From: Neelides folsomi | Taxonomy: Eukaryota > Arthropoda > Collembola > Neelipleona > Neelidae | Assembly (NCBI GenBank): GCA_034687125.1 | Contig: JAQGBZ010000128.1 | Coordinates: 97,630-161,629 of the forward strand | Length of the DNA: 64,000 nt | Direction: 5' to 3' | Shown here: positions 1 through 15,600 of the stretch, in pieces | Layout: each line of letters opens with the position of its first letter | Position numbering within the stretch: the stretch's first letter is position 1 | The notes under the pieces: model-generated | Databases searched by the model: none | What the model was told of the DNA's origin: nothing | Seen by the model: only the letters and a program-made list of their open reading frames with translations | Program-made: the position numbers and the translations under genes

Positions 1-3000
1 CAAGGATGACGCCTGACCCAGAATTAAAACCAGAGAAATCATGTTTTATATTGTACAATTAAATGGAGCAATTGAAATTAAATAAATTTGATGGGAGGAT
101 GTAGAGGCCGTTAAAGATGTTGCTCCTTCACGGATCCCTCTCGAGAATAAGTGTAGTGAGGAGAGAAGAAGTCTCATAATTATCTGTTTAATGCCTTAGA
201 TTAGCATACATTATCCTTCCGCCATTTGATATGAGGATCTTTTGAGTCTCGGTGGGTGTATTTGGTCATTCTCTTCGGCTAAGCCCTCATCTCTCACTTC
301 TCTTCTCCACCTCATGAGGAGTCGTCGGTGAAAGTGATCTTCAAATTTATGAGTGACCCTTCCCATACATACTTCCGAGCCTCTATTTCTCACGGAATCA
401 CTCAAAACCACCTAAGGATTCATTCACACTCAAAAAGAAACGTTTAATACTTTTTAATGCACTGACTGAGATTGTAGTATTTATGAATAAACATTAATGT
501 CGTTAGCATTTTATGTCTTCAAATCATCATGTTGCATACAAATTATTCCATCAAATTACATATTTTTCACAAGTATCATCACTATTTGATTCTTGTCTTG
601 AGAAGGATTTGAAATTGGACATAAAGCATGATGTTCAATCTTAAAAAAATTGAAGATGCATAACACATCACACAGTTCTTCAAACACGTACATTTCTACA
701 CATTGGACACATAATGCATAGCATTATCTAGTATGTAGATTTTTCATTATATTTTTATAATTGGTATATTTAAGACATTAGTCTTATTAAAGTTTATTCA
801 TAACTGTTTTTTGTTATAAAAATGTCAAAACATTCGTACATGCATCTTTTAAAACATTGCAAAATACTAAATGTTATTTATTTGAGTTTAAAATTTATAA
901 TGGATTATCTTTGTTAAATGACTCAATATTAAAATTCCAAAGATCGTTATGTAAAACGAATGTCTGAATTAATTTTTATGCAAACGTGTATTTTGGAATA
1001 ATGCAATATTTGGATTTATGAAATAGAGTTCAAAGGAAAACGGGGCAAGTGGTTTAAAAAAAAGAAATCAACCAATAATGTCCAAAGGGATTGGAATAAT
1101 ATTTGATGAATGAATATTAGGAAAAGACCACATATGGACATCCCCGGCGGTACAACAATCCATCAATAAGGGTTTGTGCTAGTGAGAGTCGCCCAATGCA
1201 TCAAGCCTATTATGCATAAAGGCAGAGTCTGGTTGAGGTTCATCTAATGGCATATGATAAAAAGAAGAAGTCCCACGAACTCACGTTCATCCTTTAGCTG
1301 ACCATTAAAAAGGACTTTAACAGATCCTTGATCGAGATACGCCGCCCGTCTGTGGAGAAGTTGACCATAAATCTTTGTTCTTCAATACCTTTCAACTCTC
1401 GGCGTATTCTTCTTTATGTCGACCACCATCAAACTAAGAAAACTAAAAGGAATCCCGGCGATGCAATTACTCATAATTATTTTCACTATTATGCATGAAT
1501 GAAATGAAGAGGATTTCATAAGATATTTGTGTTGAGAGAAAATGAGAAAATATTATACGCATCCATCTTTCGTGCTCATTTATGAATTCCAATAATTCGA
1601 GTTTCTCTTATAACAATGAATCAACCATTAAAAGATTCTAGTACATAAATATAAAAAGTAAAAATTGTATAAAGAACAATTCCATAATTTAAAGCATAAT
1701 TATATATAGATTGGTAAAAAAGTTAGTTATTATTAGTTTATAAATAGGAAATGAAAAGGAATTAATGAAATGAAAAGTATTTAAATGAAATGTTTGATTT
1801 CTATTTAATGAAGCTTCTGGAATTAAAAGTCAATTTGTCATAAATTCCTCTTTTGGTCAAGGCATGATTTTTCATTCATTCCATTGGTTCATCTTCTCTA
1901 ATAGATAAAGGGTGCTTCACATCAAATAAAAATATATTACTCAACTTGTAATCACCGGGCTTTTATGTTTCACTTTTGAGATGCAAAGCGACCCTTTGAC
2001 ACAGAAGCCCATTTTCGTCTCCCATAAAACTTTCATGTTGCTCAACACCTTTTCAACGTCAATGCAATGATTAATTTTAAATTAAGCCAGAGATGAGCAT
2101 GAATAAAGGTCGGATTTAGAAATTTGGTCTTTGTGTCCATAGTCCATCACTTTCAATTGAATGCTTTAGACCTATTTAGGAATCTCATTTACAGATATTG
2201 ACGACTTGCAGATTGATGCACTGAAGATGATATTTACAAATTCCAACTCTGCCAAAATCCCTTTATTTGTTTCAGCCCTTGGTTTCATCACCAAGTCCAA
2301 TTGGAATGTTCTCCAATGCTCATATTTAGCATCAGTCTTATGCAATTCAATTAAATGAGTCTTGAATCTCAAAATTTAATTAGCGGTTTAAAAAGAAAAT
2401 ACAAAATGAAGACATTACTTTCTTTCATCTCCTTGTTTTACGACCTCAAGTAACGAATGAATAATTTCATGGTTCACAGGTTCATCTACTTATATTATAT
2501 ACATTTTTGTATACTTGAACGTTTCTTTCAACTTCACAGTTCCTTAAACAAATTAAAAGTAATAGCATAGGCAATTAGAATTTTCCAATGATGGTTTACA
2601 TTAAAAGTATCATAAAGAGAATCCATTTCATTAAAAAAAATCCCATTTGTACTTTCAAAAATTGGAGGTTCCTCCAAATCAGCTTTAATTACTTATCATA
2701 TTTGTTTATGTGCTTAAATTCATTACAGACAATTATTTGGTTTATAAAGGAGGAGAATCTGTAAAGTATGCATAATTGATAGTTTCTCTCCCCACGAATT
2801 TGTTCAAAGGTGAAATGAATGAAATGATGATATAAAAAATGAATGACGATGTGACTCTGTCAAACAGCAGAGACGTAAATTTTGCAGAAAAGACAAAGAA
2901 ATAATTGTTATGAGGAAAGGAGTAATAATTGGAAATCTTGTTAGTTCGCTAATATGCAAATTCGCCACTCCTGCATGGAATGCAGAGTAAAATTCCCTTT

Positions 3001-3540
3001 CTGCTCTCAGTCACCAGAGTGGAGAAACGGCATGAATGAAACACATTCCATTACGACAATATATGAATATTCCACAGCGGGGAGAAAAGGAGGGATCTTC
3101 AAGACTCATGATGAAAAGTGAATAAGGATGGCCAGGTAGGTGGATGGGAGATACACGTAAAATTCTAAAGGCGGGTTTGGGTGAAGACGTTTCCCCTTTC
3201 CACCTTTTTTTGCGCCAGTTCAGTTTCCCTTTCCTTGTACACATTGGCGAAGGAACGGAGGTTGTAGTAGAACTTCTACCGTTCTTGGGCTATTTCCCTC
3301 TCCCACCTGCTACAATCAAAGCGCATGGGATTCAATCCACACTAACACAGATCATTATTACAAATTGTTACATTCTCCAAAAGGATCTTTAAGAATCAGT
3401 CCATCTTGGCCCGCCAACGAACCAATATCTTTTTTTCCTCCTCCTGAACTATATTAAACTCATAATTGATCTAATAAACAAAGATCATAAATTATTTTTG
3501 TGTGAAGTTGAGTTGACTTTTAAAATTATTTTATTATGAT
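1..3540. other. Upstream intergenic region, no gene recognised
   Basis: AT-rich sequence with many stops in all frames. Slightly more GC-rich patches lie around 120-420, 1140-1420 and 2990-3330, but the short open frames in them (for example 211-411 minus, 3144-3392 plus) have no recognisable domain, no signal peptide and no convincing splice partners. The 2990-3330 patch lies a few hundred bases upstream of the first exon of the chitin-binding protein gene and could be part of its control region; that is inference from position only. Confidence 0.5.
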
Positions 3541-3542
3541 TT

Positions 3543-3622
3543 TATATAAATTTCGGTGATTATTTTTTAATTACGGACCAGTCCTGCTACAATTAATAGA
3601 GTAGTGGGCAAGCAGAGCGAAG
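3543..3622 (+). promoter_or_regulatory. Putative TATA promoter and 5' UTR of the chitin-binding protein gene
   Basis: TATATAAA at 3543-3550 is followed by an initiator-like CCAGT at 3578-3582 and then the ATG at 3623. The TATA-to-initiator distance is about 35 bases, a little longer than usual, so the exact start site is uncertain. The 5' UTR would be only about 43 bases. The pairing with the signal-peptide exon that follows is what makes this worth listing. Confidence 0.4.
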
Positions 3623-6600
3623 ATGAGGCTCGCGTCTTTTCCCTGCTTCCTTTGGATCTCCTTCCTTCAATTAACTTCTGGTCTACCGCAAGGTAAAACA
3701 TTTCATTGTATAAATTTATCATACGAAACATATCATCCACTCCGCAAAACCGCATTCATTATTTGCTCTAACCACAAAAAAGGAAAAACTGGCGATTTTG
3801 ATGTAAATTGAAAGTGTCGTCGTGTCTCGGCCCGCGTCGTTCTTTCATATAGCTAGCATACAATCAGAGTCCATTACTCTTCCTTTTTTGTGATTCTGCC
3901 TTGTAGATCTTCCGAATGCATTACACTCTGTGTTTAATAGCCAGTCTGTGAATGTCCACCTTTTTATTTAATAAATCTTTCGCGAATCTCCGTCCTAATC
4001 TGATATGAATCACACTTTAGATGCATCATTATCTCCCTTTAATTGTATGTTGACAACCGTTTTCATTTTATCACATTTATATTGTTGCTTATATCTTATT
4101 TGCACGCTGACTGCTTGTAATTGAAGAGATGTTTAATGAGAGGAGCTTCCTAATTCCAAGAATAAGTACACACAAGTGATGAAACACATAATTATTAGTT
4201 GGGCAATGTAATGAGTTGTAATTTAGGCGATTATTCAATTAAACGCATCGAATGGAACATATTTAGAATTTATACTTGGCACATGTATAAGTTTCAAATA
4301 GTGTAGGATAAACTAGACAATGTGTCAATCTTGCAAGCTACAAATTAAAATTTAATCTCGTTTATTCAAATTATTGCAGTAATCGGCTTTTGTCTTTACA
4401 AGGCAAACCTATCCTTGTAATTAATTAATTTAATAAGGTGTAATAAAGTATTATTGTCTAAATTTAAAGTGTCACTTGCTCATCAACTCTCGAGATAAAA
4501 TATTTATCCGAAACATTCAAGAAACACTTAACGTTTAAAAAATATTTTTATCAAAATTTCAATGAAGTAATATACTCTAGGATATCTGTTAGATGAGATT
4601 TTGATTAAGTGTTTTAAATGAAAGTTTCAATCTTTCAGCACACATTGGGCAAATTTTTTTGACATATCTCATATTGTTAATCTAAAAAGAGATTCAACTA
4701 TGGCTATATAAAGTACATTAAATATTTGTATTATGTATAGTATATTTTATGTATGTAGGATATTCGGGCCAATAAGGTAAATAAATGCAACTCTGCAGAT
4801 ACTAAAAAACAATAGCAAATCTTAATGTTATGTAAATGTTAATTAAGTTTGTTCTCTAAGAAAAATGAGTTGTTGCGATGATATTTTACGAGTTCGCCTC
4901 TTTAAAGAGAAAATTCAAATAGGAGTTTGTGATGAGCTGAGTGAGTTTATTAGCCGAGTGGTGAGGAGATTTATTCTAGCGTAGACGATAAGTAGAAGCT
5001 CATTCGCGTTTTATGGATGTTTAAGCAATCCTTAAGTATCTGTTAATCTCACCAAAGAAGGTAAACCATTGGGAGTGATGACTTTTTTGGGCGAAATGGT
5101 CAAATGAAGGGTGCTCTGAGGTAGAGATTTGACTTCACATTAATTGTTTTACAGAAAACAAAGTAAGTTCATCATCCCTTCAATTTTCTTTCCTTTGCGT
5201 CTGCTACTTTCCAAATTTCAATCCTACAACACGACGTCTTGTTAGTTTCCCTGAAATGTTAATACGTCTATCCTTTACAAGATTTCATTATAATTACAAT
5301 TACTTATGTGTGCCTATATGCAATGATGGAACGATATTTAGTTAGTTGGTGATGAGCTCGGCCCGGATCCACTGTATTGCTACTTTTTTTACATTCATTG
5401 ACCTTTTCTCATATCCACGTCAAATTTACGACTCTGTCTTTAATTCTATACTCAGCTTTTCAATTAATTCTATTTCATCCCTTTGAGCAAAATAATCACC
5501 CTGTCAAACAATACATTTTATTGGCCTCGTCCATTTCCAATAAGAAAAATCTTGTCATTCAAAGTAAAAAGTATTTAAATCAATTTCACATCAAAATGTT
5601 GGCATTTTATTTTAATAGAAATATATACTACCGGTAATACTACAGGACAAAGTATTTATTATCTGGCAAAAATTTTAAAAAATCTCGTAACTGTAATGAA
5701 GAACCTCAATTTATGTCTGTATTGGGGTATTACTATTATAAAAGGATAAATATGCAAGAGCGATTATAAATTGAACAAAAAGGTCGGTGTGTGCAAAAGT
5801 GATTTTTGCGTACGCAAATAGAAATAAGTTTCTATTTATTTCAAAGTTTCTAATTTCTCATTGATAAAATTAGAAAACTTAGCATTTTTCCGTAAGATTT
5901 GTCTGAACTGAGAATAAACCAAGTGTTATCACACCATCCAAGAAGATGAACTTTGCGTTAAAAGAAAGAACGGAAGTCCAAGCGAGTAATGAATCTCTTT
6001 AGCAATGAACTGAGAGAGAAATGGAGTAACATAATGCCGCACCACTACGTTCACTTGATAAGACGTGTGAGTTCTCTCACGACTTTTTCATTCATACTTC
6101 AATTGATGTGTGTTGTGGACGTTACACCTTCAATTGTCATTGTCACTGAAAATGAAACTTTAATGCTGCAAAGCACATGCGGATAAAATGTAGAAATTCC
6201 TCGTCTCCCTTTCCTGGTCATCTTCAATATGAGAGAACATGTATAATTTTCTAATCTCCTTATCTTTCTCAAACCCTTAAATCATGAATCCCCAACGGGA
6301 GATAATGAAAAGAAATTGACGAGGTTGAATAGTCATATCATAATAAAATACATACTCATGTAGTCCCATCCTCTGGTGGTGAATTCACAGAGAGCAATAA
6401 TTTACTAAAGGACCACAAAAGGAAGAGCTGAGCACTCTTCATTAATTCATAATTTGGAATGTGAGGATCCGGAATAAAGGAATAATGCACTTTTCCATAC
6501 TCCATCTCTCACAAGTATGAAAAACAGGACAAGAGACTGCAAGCGTAATGACACATGGTTTCAAAAATTATTGTTAATCATTCCTAAATGGTGAAGGAAA

Positions 6601-9600
6601 GGGGGAGGGTTCACAAGAATAATGAACCTTCATTGTAATTTTAAGTAGGCATAATATAACATGTTCCTATCTTACAATTACTACAATCTCTACTATCAGA
6701 CTATCACAATCACAATAAATACAAAGAACAAAACTCGAAGAAGAATTTTATTAAATAAAAAAACAGTAATGATTTTTCTATTAACTCCATTCCTATTTTT
6801 TTCTATATTACTCCCATCCTTTCATTTTAGCAATATGCAATAATGAAAGAAATTTTATATATGCCGACCTGGGCTTGCGAAATACTTATAATTGTTTTAA
6901 TGCGTAAATGACAAATTTGAAGGATTTATTTGACATAGCTCATTGGATGAATAAGTAAATAATGAGTATTTTAGAAAAAGTTTAGACGTGGGTTTGCTTC
7001 ATTTGCTTATTTCGCAAGAATGATAAAGAGAAAATAAAAGTAAATAATTCATCTATTGAGTCAATGGGATATGCGCATAGTTAATTGTCTGCTGGGAGTC
7101 TGTGAGAGTAAAAGTCTTTTGGTTGTCAATGAAGAGGTTCAAGTTCAGAAGGAATCCTTTCCTTCCTTGTCCACCCACAGTTCCAAAAGGAGTGCGTGGG
7201 TTTAGAACAAAGACACCTTTACATACAAATTATGAGCCTTCTAACTGTTCTCTAACTATGCGAATTATTACTAAAGAGGATGTCAATGAGGGACTTTTTA
7301 AGGAAAGAAGAACGGGGGAGCGGAAGAAAGTGTAAATTATAATCAATCCCTATTTAAGAAGAAGACCATTTAGAATCAAAGTGGATCAGCTCACCTTTTC
7401 TACTCCGTTCATCTTTTCCTCAGCTACAGTGCTTTATAATGCCCAATTGTAAGTATATGAATCTTAATTGTGAATTTCAAATTGAAGGAAGCTGAGAGTC
7501 AGACGTATTATACTCTATTCCATTTGAGAAGATTATTGAGAATTAAATCATGTTACTTGACCGGGCAATCGAATGTCATGTCACCCTCAAATAATTTCTA
7601 CAGGAAATAATATCGGTTTATTTGAATTTCTAATGACTTGCCAAGTAACATGATTCAATTCTCAATAATCTTCTCAAATGGAATAGAGTATAGTAGAGGA
7701 GAGAACTTGTATTTAGTTTGCTTTAATTTTCTCGTCAGTCATCAAGAAAATAATTGGCCATTTGAAACGCGTTAGTCGCGTATTGAAGAAGAAGTGGAGT
7801 AAATAATGAAGCCCTTCTGAATAGAACGGACGGTTGGTGAATGAAGATGGGAATAATCATTTACACAATTTTACATAGAAGGGTCATCGAAAGAAAAAGT
7901 GCTGATGAATGAATTCAAAGACATACTTTAAAGTACGTGAAGTTTTACAATTCCGCTCCAAGCTCCAATGCACATCATTTTTTAAAGCCGTAATGAATTG
8001 TTAAAGTTTACAATATACGGTATACAAATAGGCTGCATTGCATTAACATAAAGTCAAACGATGAGTCGAATGGGAGACATCATGCAGATTGGAGACTTGA
8101 AGTAAGATACATATAGCTGTATTAGTTATTCAGATAGACAAATAGCACACGCCTATGGTTTTATAAATTCAAGTGAATCAATTGAACAACTTGTTTTAAA
8201 TCTGAGTTATCGTTCACAATGAATAATGAGGAATCAAACGAGGAAGAATCCCTTTGAGGATGAAAAGGAAAGCGAAGTGCATCACCATTAGCTGTTTTTA
8301 TGCATAAATTGGAATCAGCAATAATAGAAATTGATCGCTTATTCACACAATCTAGAACTCTTGATCTCCTTACATACATAACTATCAATACTTTTATGCA
8401 GGTATCTAACTATCTAAAACTAATGTATGCAAGTACTTCTTTAACCATTTACTTATGTACACCCATCCTTTCAACCCTTCAAGAGAAGGGCGGGAGCCGA
8501 TAATTTAATTGTAGAGGAGTTCCCCAGATCGATACTTTTCACTTTTAAATTAAGCCCATGAACGTTCTTGAGTCTTGTGATTTTAATAACAAGGGTATCT
8601 AAGCCGATTATTATTAGGTAGTTTATATGGAATAGATTAACAGCACTTCGTGTGCGAGCAGGTGATAAATACCAAGAATTGGGCAGAATGGTGGAAAAGG
8701 AGATATGGAAAGTGAAGGTGAGGCCGGTGGCCGGCGGTGGGAAAGGAAGCGTCTCTGACACACATTGACTTGTTCCGTTGTTCCTTGTAGTGGGAGTGCC
8801 GTTGTGAGAACGTGACTCCCCATGCACCAACTTCCTCTCCATCTTCTTCCTTTCCATCATTCATGAGAGGAACATTTAGAATCGATTAGAATTGACTTTC
8901 AATTTTTTCAATAAACTCCGCTGACTCCCATGCGTGTAAAAAGGCCCTTTGTGATCATGAGATTATAGAAATTCCATTTTCTATACAAAGTAGAATCACG
9001 AAGATCACTACTTACACGTTTATGTTATATTAATAATAAAATTACAATATGTACAATTAAATGAGCATCTGTACAAAAAAGTACAATTTGAATGGAGCAT
9101 TGACCATAATGCATTTTTACTTATTGATCATTGTCATTCTTCGAATCTCGGAATTAGAAAATTATTTTTTATAACTTTTTATATTTGCTACTTTTACTTA
9201 TTACTATTTCTCTTGTCGGTTATATCTGTGCAATTTTTTTTGCAAATTAGAGGGATTTTACCATCATTTCTAGTTTAGACAACATTTATCGTGGTTTGGA
9301 GTGGCAGAGTCCTTCAAGATTACCATCTTTATTGCCCATTTTAAAAGCTATATTTCCCGTCTGTACAACAAACCAAGTTTCAGGAAAACTCAACTCTTCA
9401 AATGTCCTGCATTATTTGATTAATATTTATGCACGATAAATTATTGTGAAAATTTATGGCTACCTATTACCTTTATTTCATTAAATATTAAATTATTTAT
9501 TAAAAGATTGGAAAATGGAAAGTTGGTTTTCATTCTATCAATACAGAGTTATTATATAAATCAGGGAAATCCCAATTTGAGGTACTCGTGCTTGAAAAGA

Positions 9601-12600
9601 AATGAGTGACTTATGGTTTTACCCATAATAGCTATAAATTTTTAGTCTACCTTGGCTCATACTAAAACTTGGCATTTTTTGTATAAAAATGAGAATTTGC
9701 TTGTTAGGAATGGATTGATGAACAAAAATTAAAATTAATTGAGGAAATAATTGCTCGGTGATTTTGTTCCATTGTATTTAGTTTTACATATTAAATATGC
9801 TGATGTAAAGAGTAAAAGTTTTGAATTTATGAAGGAATTAAAGAGATTCAGTGGAGCTGAGGATTGTTTGCAAATTAACAAGTTTCCTGTAAATTATTAA
9901 GCGAGAGAGAAGGGCCATTGAATTGGGTTGAACTGCCGATCAAAAAGTAAGGAATTAAGGATTCAACGACTTTGATAATAAATAGTGGAAGTTGACCCAG
10001 AGAGATGATGAGAGGTGAAAGGATGATTATATCCAAAATGCCTTGTGTTCTCTTCCTAACTTGCACTTTTCACAAGTTCATGGGTCCGATGAGTTATTGT
10101 GTTGAGACACGTAGAGATTATATAGGAGGAGTCTTCCGCCAGTTTTCACTTGTGCATTCTAAATTCCTCTTTAGTTCTCAAAGCCGGTTTCTCCTTTGCA
10201 TAAAATATAAAGTGTAGTTGATATACGCGGATTGCACAGAGTGGAAATCAGAGGCAATTAAAGGCGCCCCATCCCCCCAGGCTCATCTCTTTCATCCTCT
10301 CCTCCTATACCATTCCTATACTCATTTATCCCATGTGGATATAACCAGATATATCCAAAATACATTTAATTGTAAAGTATTCGGGCTTCAATTTCTTTTT
10401 GATCCAACAGAAAGTAATTATGGTTACCGGATCGGAGTGTCTGCAGATGCGGCAGAACCAATGCAATTCCACCACCCACATTACTACTACGACTCACTTC
10501 AGGAGGAGACAGAAGAAGTGGGCTACAGACTCCCACGTCCCTCAAATGACATCCCGCCTTCGCTGGACATCGATGACCTCATAAGGGAAGAGGTGGATGC
10601 AGCCGTTGGGTATAAATACTCAAGACCAACATCCACAACAGAGGGATACAATTACCCAAAGCCGACGACGACCCCTTCGCCCAAAGGATACACATATCCA
10701 AGACCTGGCGTCGAGGATCAATTTTCAGTGGATGAAGTCACAACTAATAGAGAATATCCAGTAACAAATCTTTTCAATTAAATATATGCTTATAATAACC
10801 CTTTGAACATTTAAGGTATGTAATTATAATTATACTGTATATGTATATGCACTGTATATTGGAGTTATCGAGCAATAAGAGAATCAATCAGATCTGATGT
10901 ATTAAATAATACATAAGCTAATAATATAATCAAATGAAATTTTATTGAATGATTTTAAAACTTGAGTTCATTCAGTATGAAAATTTGAAGTTTTAGTTAA
11001 GATTTAAATAATTAAATAAAGTAGATTCAAAAAGCATATTGGATTCGGGAGGAAGTATAGTTTAATTCGTTTATGTGCTTAACTGATAACATACCTGTTT
11101 ATAAAATACCGCCACTTTTCATCAAAAGATATGCCTAAAGGGTTAAATGGGAAATTATCTTTTCTCAATTTTCCCTTTTCACTTTCTTTCACCTGGTTTC
11201 TGCACACCTGCAGTTTGAGAATTATAAATACTGATCCACCACTTCCAATAAAATCCAATAATTTAAATCCAATAAATTGATTATTAACCAAAGTGTGTGT
11301 CAATCTATGCAGGATGCTGGAATTCCCGAAGTCGGATTCGAGGACCCTACGACCATTCGAGCTTTAAATTATGAAAGCGAGGAGATCCAAGCTGCCGGAG
11401 GTCTCGAGCCGGAAGAACCAGTTTTTGAAGCTCCCGTTCAAAAGAGTAAACAAATGATCGTGCAACCTTTGCAAATTACAATATATTCCTATATTTATGG
11501 TCACTATACCCAATTCCCCTCTGTGAGGCTATATCCTCAGTGGTCAATGGGTGATGGGTTGATGGGTGCTTTTAAAACTACGCAATTTGGAACAATCACA
11601 TTATGTATTTATTCAGTATATCAACAATGTATGTATTTTTTACAGAGAAAGTGAAGCCTCACTATGATGAATCTGACGACGTTTGGCCTGATGGATTCAA
11701 GGGAGTAATTCCTGGTGAGGAAGGAATTGACTACCCCGCGTACACCGACATCCCCCAGACCTCTTTTGACTGCAGTCATCAAGAATACTCAGGCTACTAT
11801 GCAGACGTAGAAACACGCTGTCAAGCCTTCCATGTTTGTCTCAACAGAGCTCATCGGTCCACAGTGGAAAAATGGTCATTCTTATGTCCCAATGGGACAG
11901 TTTTCAGCCAACAGGACTTTGTCTGCGTCTGGTGGAATATGGCCCCTCCTTGTGACTCAGACACAACTCAGAGACTTTACAGTCTCAATCAAGCCCTAGG
12001 ATGGGACAATGAACCGCCATTAAATATAAATATCAAATCAGTGATGTCCTCATTGGTGGAGCAGCAATTGCAAAGCATTCCCATCAACCCACAATCGCTT
12101 CCAACTGTGTCAAGACGTCCGCGACCACCTCCGTCCCAACCATTTACTAAAGTCCAACCACCGAACACCAATGCTAAAATCTCATCTAATGCTATCCCGG
12201 CCAGCTTCAATGGTGACCCGAGGACGAAGGCTAAACTTCCTGCTTCTACAATCCGGACTGTTAATCCTCCATTTAGCCAACAATTAATTGCATTTGATGT
12301 CGATACAAGATTGTCTGAGGAAGCCAGGTCGAAGAGCAAGTCCCAGAGTGCATTGAAGAAATCCAAGTCGGAGGCATATGAATTGAAAGGATTCCCCCAA
12401 CAAGGCGCAGCTCCTCTTATTGTGAACAGATTTAGGGCTCCTACAACGGAAGCCTATACCGAGTACGATGAAGACACGGAGGTTCCTACTGTTGTAATGA
12501 TGCCAATTCAGCAAAGATTCCCTGATGGAACTCAAGCCCTTGTTGAAATGCCTGTTGTTATGATGCTCCCAAGAAGACCAAATTACGATGATTCAACAGA

Positions 12601-15600
12601 ATCCAATGAGGACAATTCGAGTGAGAATTTACCAGATCCCAACTTGGCTTATCTTCCTCCTAAAACAACAACAGCGACGACGACCACGACAACTACGGAA
12701 CCCCCAAGGACGACGTCAACACCTGGCCCGAAATATCTCCCGCCGGAAACGACTACAACTACGCGGAGAACAACTACCACTATGGCTCCAACTACCACAA
12801 TCCAAACAACGGAACTACCAGTGGAAGTGGTAACAGAGGAAGAGAAATCTCCTGAGTATGATGTAGAACCCGAAACTCCTCCATCTGTAGCTCCAGAAAT
12901 GGAAACGGAAGTTGTGACGGAAAAACCAAAAAATACTTATTTACCGCCAAAACAAGTAGAAACTGAGAAACCATCTGGAACATATCTCCCACCCAAATTA
13001 GCAAACCAGGAGGAAAAACCCTCAGGGACTTACCTTCCTCCAAAACTCCAACAAAGACCAAGAATGTCTGCTAAAATGATCTCCGCTGCATATCTTCCAC
13101 CCAAAGAAGAAGGAAAAACCTCAGCCAAAATCTCAGCTTTATATCTCCCACCAACCGAAAAGCCTAAATTAATGTCAGCTAAAATCTCTTCAGCTTATTT
13201 GCCCCCTAAAATGGAAGATAAATCTCGTTTGATGGCTGCCCAATCCCCTATGTATCTACCACCAAAACTTGGAGCCCAAGTGGAGATGCCCAAGCCGACA
13301 TATCTTCCACCACAAGACGATCCAATGACCACGGAAATGAAGGCCGAAGAGGAGGAACAAAACAGCGGTTCTTATCTCCCACCAAAACCTCCACAAAAAC
13401 CTAAAATGGTTTATGGCCCGCCGACGGGTGAAAAACCTGAAAAGTTGAACTCCATTAAGCAAATGAATATTGCTAGGATCAAAAATCTTCGTTTGCAAAA
13501 TGAGCGGGAGTTGATTCGGGAGCTACTTGGGAATTCTGGGATTGAAGAGGATGTTGAGGATGGGAAGGAATTCACTTCTTTTAGTACCAAGAGCCGAGGG
13601 AACGAGAAGGAGAGTGAAAAGGGCGGTGAAGGGGTCACTGGCGGATATGAGGAAGGGGTCACTGGAGGATACGAAGAAGGAGTCACAGGAGGATATAGTG
13701 GGAATTCCAATCTTGGGACAAAGAGTCAGTATTACAATGCTAATGTGAGGATTCAACTTGAGAAGAAAAAGAATTTAGGAGCCAAGTTGGAAGAAATCAA
13801 GCCAGAGTATATTGATCTCCCTCAAAGTCCGACAGTCAAATCTACTGGTAATTTATAATTAGTAATATGCTAGTTATTCTAGTATAGTTAGATTATAATG
13901 AAAGTATTTATTTCTAATGTACCATATATCTTTTTAAAACGGAAAATAGACCAAATATATCTGTATAGTTTTAATTTTAACATCGTGAATTTGAAAATCC
14001 TAAAAAATTATATTAAATGGAATTTTATTCATTTTTTTCTTTTTAGGTGTTCCAGGAACAGAAAGTTTACAAGCATTCCTGAGCACTCAGAAGAATTTGG
14101 ACAATAAGCAAACATTAGAAATATTCCAATTTGACAAATATGCTATATTTGTTCCAAAGGAAAGCCAAAAAGAGGGAAAGCCTTCCCAGTCGTATGGACC
14201 TCCTCAGAATAATGAAAATCAGACTCAATCAGCAGCTCAAATTCAAATTCCGAATAAACCAAGTGGACTTTATGGAACGCCACAAAAGGACTTTTCTCCT
14301 CAAATGCCAAATCCACCCCAACAACAACAACAACAGCAGCAGTTAAAACAACAACAGCACCAACAGCAGCAGCAACAAAAAGTTCAAAGACCAAATGGTA
14401 ACTTTGCCCTCCCAAGCAAAGAATTTAGCGAAGCTCATCGATTTTCACAACAAAATGGTTACAACACTCATCCACAATTCGACCAAATAATCTTTCAAGA
14501 ACCATTAGCTCAAATTTTCACTCCAGCTCCCATTGTCTCTCAGGTCTATCAAGGGCCTCAGCCATTTTACAACAGTCCTCCAATTCATAATCAACAACAA
14601 GTTGAACAGCAAGGGTATCCTCAACCACAACCACCAGTTCAGCAGGGATATCCTCAAACTCAACCTCCAGTTCAGCAAGGATATCCTCAACCCGCACAAC
14701 CTCCACCGCCTCCAGTTCAGCAAGGATATTCTCAACCTCCACAGCCCCCAGTTCAACAAGGCTATTCCCAACCTCCTGTTCAACAGGGATATTCACAACC
14801 ACCAGCTCAGCAACAAGGCTATGAACAACCTCAACATCAGCAACAACAAGGATATCAACAACAGCAACAAGCACAACCTGGATATCAAGCTCCTCAACAA
14901 ACTCCAGAGCCAGGTAGACAAGTTTTGTTCCAAGGAAGAGAACCAAGTTTTACCCAATTTGCAGCTCAACCATTTGAGCAACAACAAAATGGCTACAATG
15001 GTCCACAAGAACAAAAACAACCAGATCAAAATTACGGATCTCCTCAGCCTACACAAGGATATGGACAACCACAAGATCAAAGACCTCCTGGACAATATTT
15101 ACCACCACAGCAACCAACACCAGTTCCTAGTCAAAATTATGGCCAATCGCAGGCCCAACAGCCAGGACCAAACTACGGAGCTCCTCAGTTAACTCCTGGA
15201 CAAGGCTATGGACCAAGCGGCCCAACCCAACAGCCACAACCAGGTTACAATTCACCTCAACCTCAAAGACCTCATGATGGGCCAAACTTCATCCAGCCCA
15301 TTCCAGTTGATCCAAGACCTCAAATAATCCTCCCAATCCCAACAGTTAATTCACAGACGTTTGCTGTCTCTCAGCCCCAACAAGCTTTCTATGGTCCTCC
15401 TCAAATACAAAATGTTCAAACGACCCAGCCAGCAATTTACCATCAACCCGCTCAGATTCAAAATTTTGTTCCTCATGTTGTAAGACCTCATATTCCACAA
15501 ATATTCCCAAGCCCTCAACCACAACAGCCAGCGTACCAAGCTCCGAGACAAGTCCCGAAGAATCCTCATTATCAAGGAGCGGTTCAGAATTTTAATAATG

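Noticed and set aside
3144-3392. 82-codon open frame upstream of the cuticle gene
   Set aside because: No splice links to exon 1, no signal peptide or domain, and an equally open minus frame overlaps it; more likely control-region sequence.
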